From Oscillospiraceae bacterium (GTDB lineage: Bacteria > Bacillota > Clostridia > Oscillospirales > Ruminococcaceae), in the NCBI GenBank assembly GCA_030539275.1, contig JAUNSK010000027.1:1-53618 (forward strand): a DNA stretch of 53,618 bases. Direction: 5' to 3'. This document shows, piece after piece, positions 53,542-53,618 of the stretch. A program made the translations under genes and the position numbers. Positions within the stretch are counted from its first letter, which is position 1, and every line of letters starts with the position of its first letter. The notes under the pieces are model-generated. The model was not told the DNA's origin. It saw only the letters and a list, made by a program, of their open reading frames with translations, and did not search any database.

Positions 53542-53618
53542 CTGAGTAAAAAAGGTCTGTAATTGATATGTACCCAGAATCCTGGACACATTGATTTATG
53601 AATTAGACACAACACATG

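Noticed and set aside
1-53618. tRNA, rRNA or CRISPR features
   Set aside because: No cloverleaf-like sequence with a T-loop GGTTCGA pattern, no rRNA segment and no regularly spaced direct repeats were seen.

Overview
The window looks like a chromosomal segment of a low-GC, Gram-positive, anaerobic, fibre-degrading bacterium of the Clostridia, most like a cellulosome-forming Ruminococcus. Seen directly: three secreted proteins end in paired Ca-binding dockerin repeats (a tandem GH26 mannanase, a GH43 glycosidase and an M3-like peptidase). There is a cellobiose phosphorylase, a 1177-residue pyruvate:ferredoxin oxidoreductase, a sortase-assembled pilus locus and a Cys-specific T-box riboswitch. 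Shine-Dalgarno sequences are strong, and GTG and TTG starts are frequent. The species assignment is inference. No rRNA, tRNA, CRISPR array, prophage or complete insertion sequence was seen.

Layout. 1-1.7 kb: an edge fragment, a structured spacer, a DUF378 protein and a phosphoribosyltransferase-like gene, all on the minus strand. 2.0-5.3 kb: dockerin mannanase (CBM35-GH26-CBM35-GH26-dockerin). 5.4-12.3 kb: metG, a lipoprotein/DUF2752 pair and the pyruvate:ferredoxin oxidoreductase. 12.7-20.6 kb: pilus operon in the order small coiled-coil protein, signal peptidase I, large adhesin with four Cna-B domains, major pilin, class C sortase, minor pilin, second sortase. 20.69-20.85 kb: an apparently independent small RNA unit with its own promoter and terminator. 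21-26 kb: rsmE, a Cys/Asp-rich membrane protein, recA-recX-rimO-pgsA. 26-35 kb: ytaF-like gene, YezG-like gene, birA, DUF975 gene, purB, secD-secF, a TIM-barrel isomerase and nrdR. 35-39.5 kb: two small membrane proteins, an aldose epimerase and a GH94 cellobiose phosphorylase. 39.6-51.2 kb (minus strand): dockerin peptidase, walJ-rlmH, murA, a cyclophilin lipoprotein, the T-box-led cysE-cysS-cyclophilin operon and the dockerin GH43 enzyme. 51.5-53.5 kb: an ECF sigma factor and a membrane-anchored candidate anti-sigma factor, divergent from the GH43 gene.

How the parts fit. Extracellular dockerin enzymes would cut mannan and xylan/arabinan-type hemicellulose. Cellobiose taken up by the cell would be phosphorolysed by the GH94 enzyme, with the adjacent mutarotase acting on the released sugar, and pyruvate would be oxidised through ferredoxin. 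The pilus, with its own signal peptidase and two sortases, would support adhesion to substrate or host. The sigma/anti-sigma pair beside a dockerin enzyme suggests extracellular sensing of substrate, as in the SigI/RsgI systems of Clostridium thermocellum; this is an analogy only, since no carbohydrate-binding module is recognised in the anti-sigma ectodomain.

The least explained items are the candidate small RNA at 20723-20850, the Cys/Asp-rich membrane protein before recA, the sigma/anti-sigma pair, the structured spacer at 330-640 and the dockerin-bearing peptidase.
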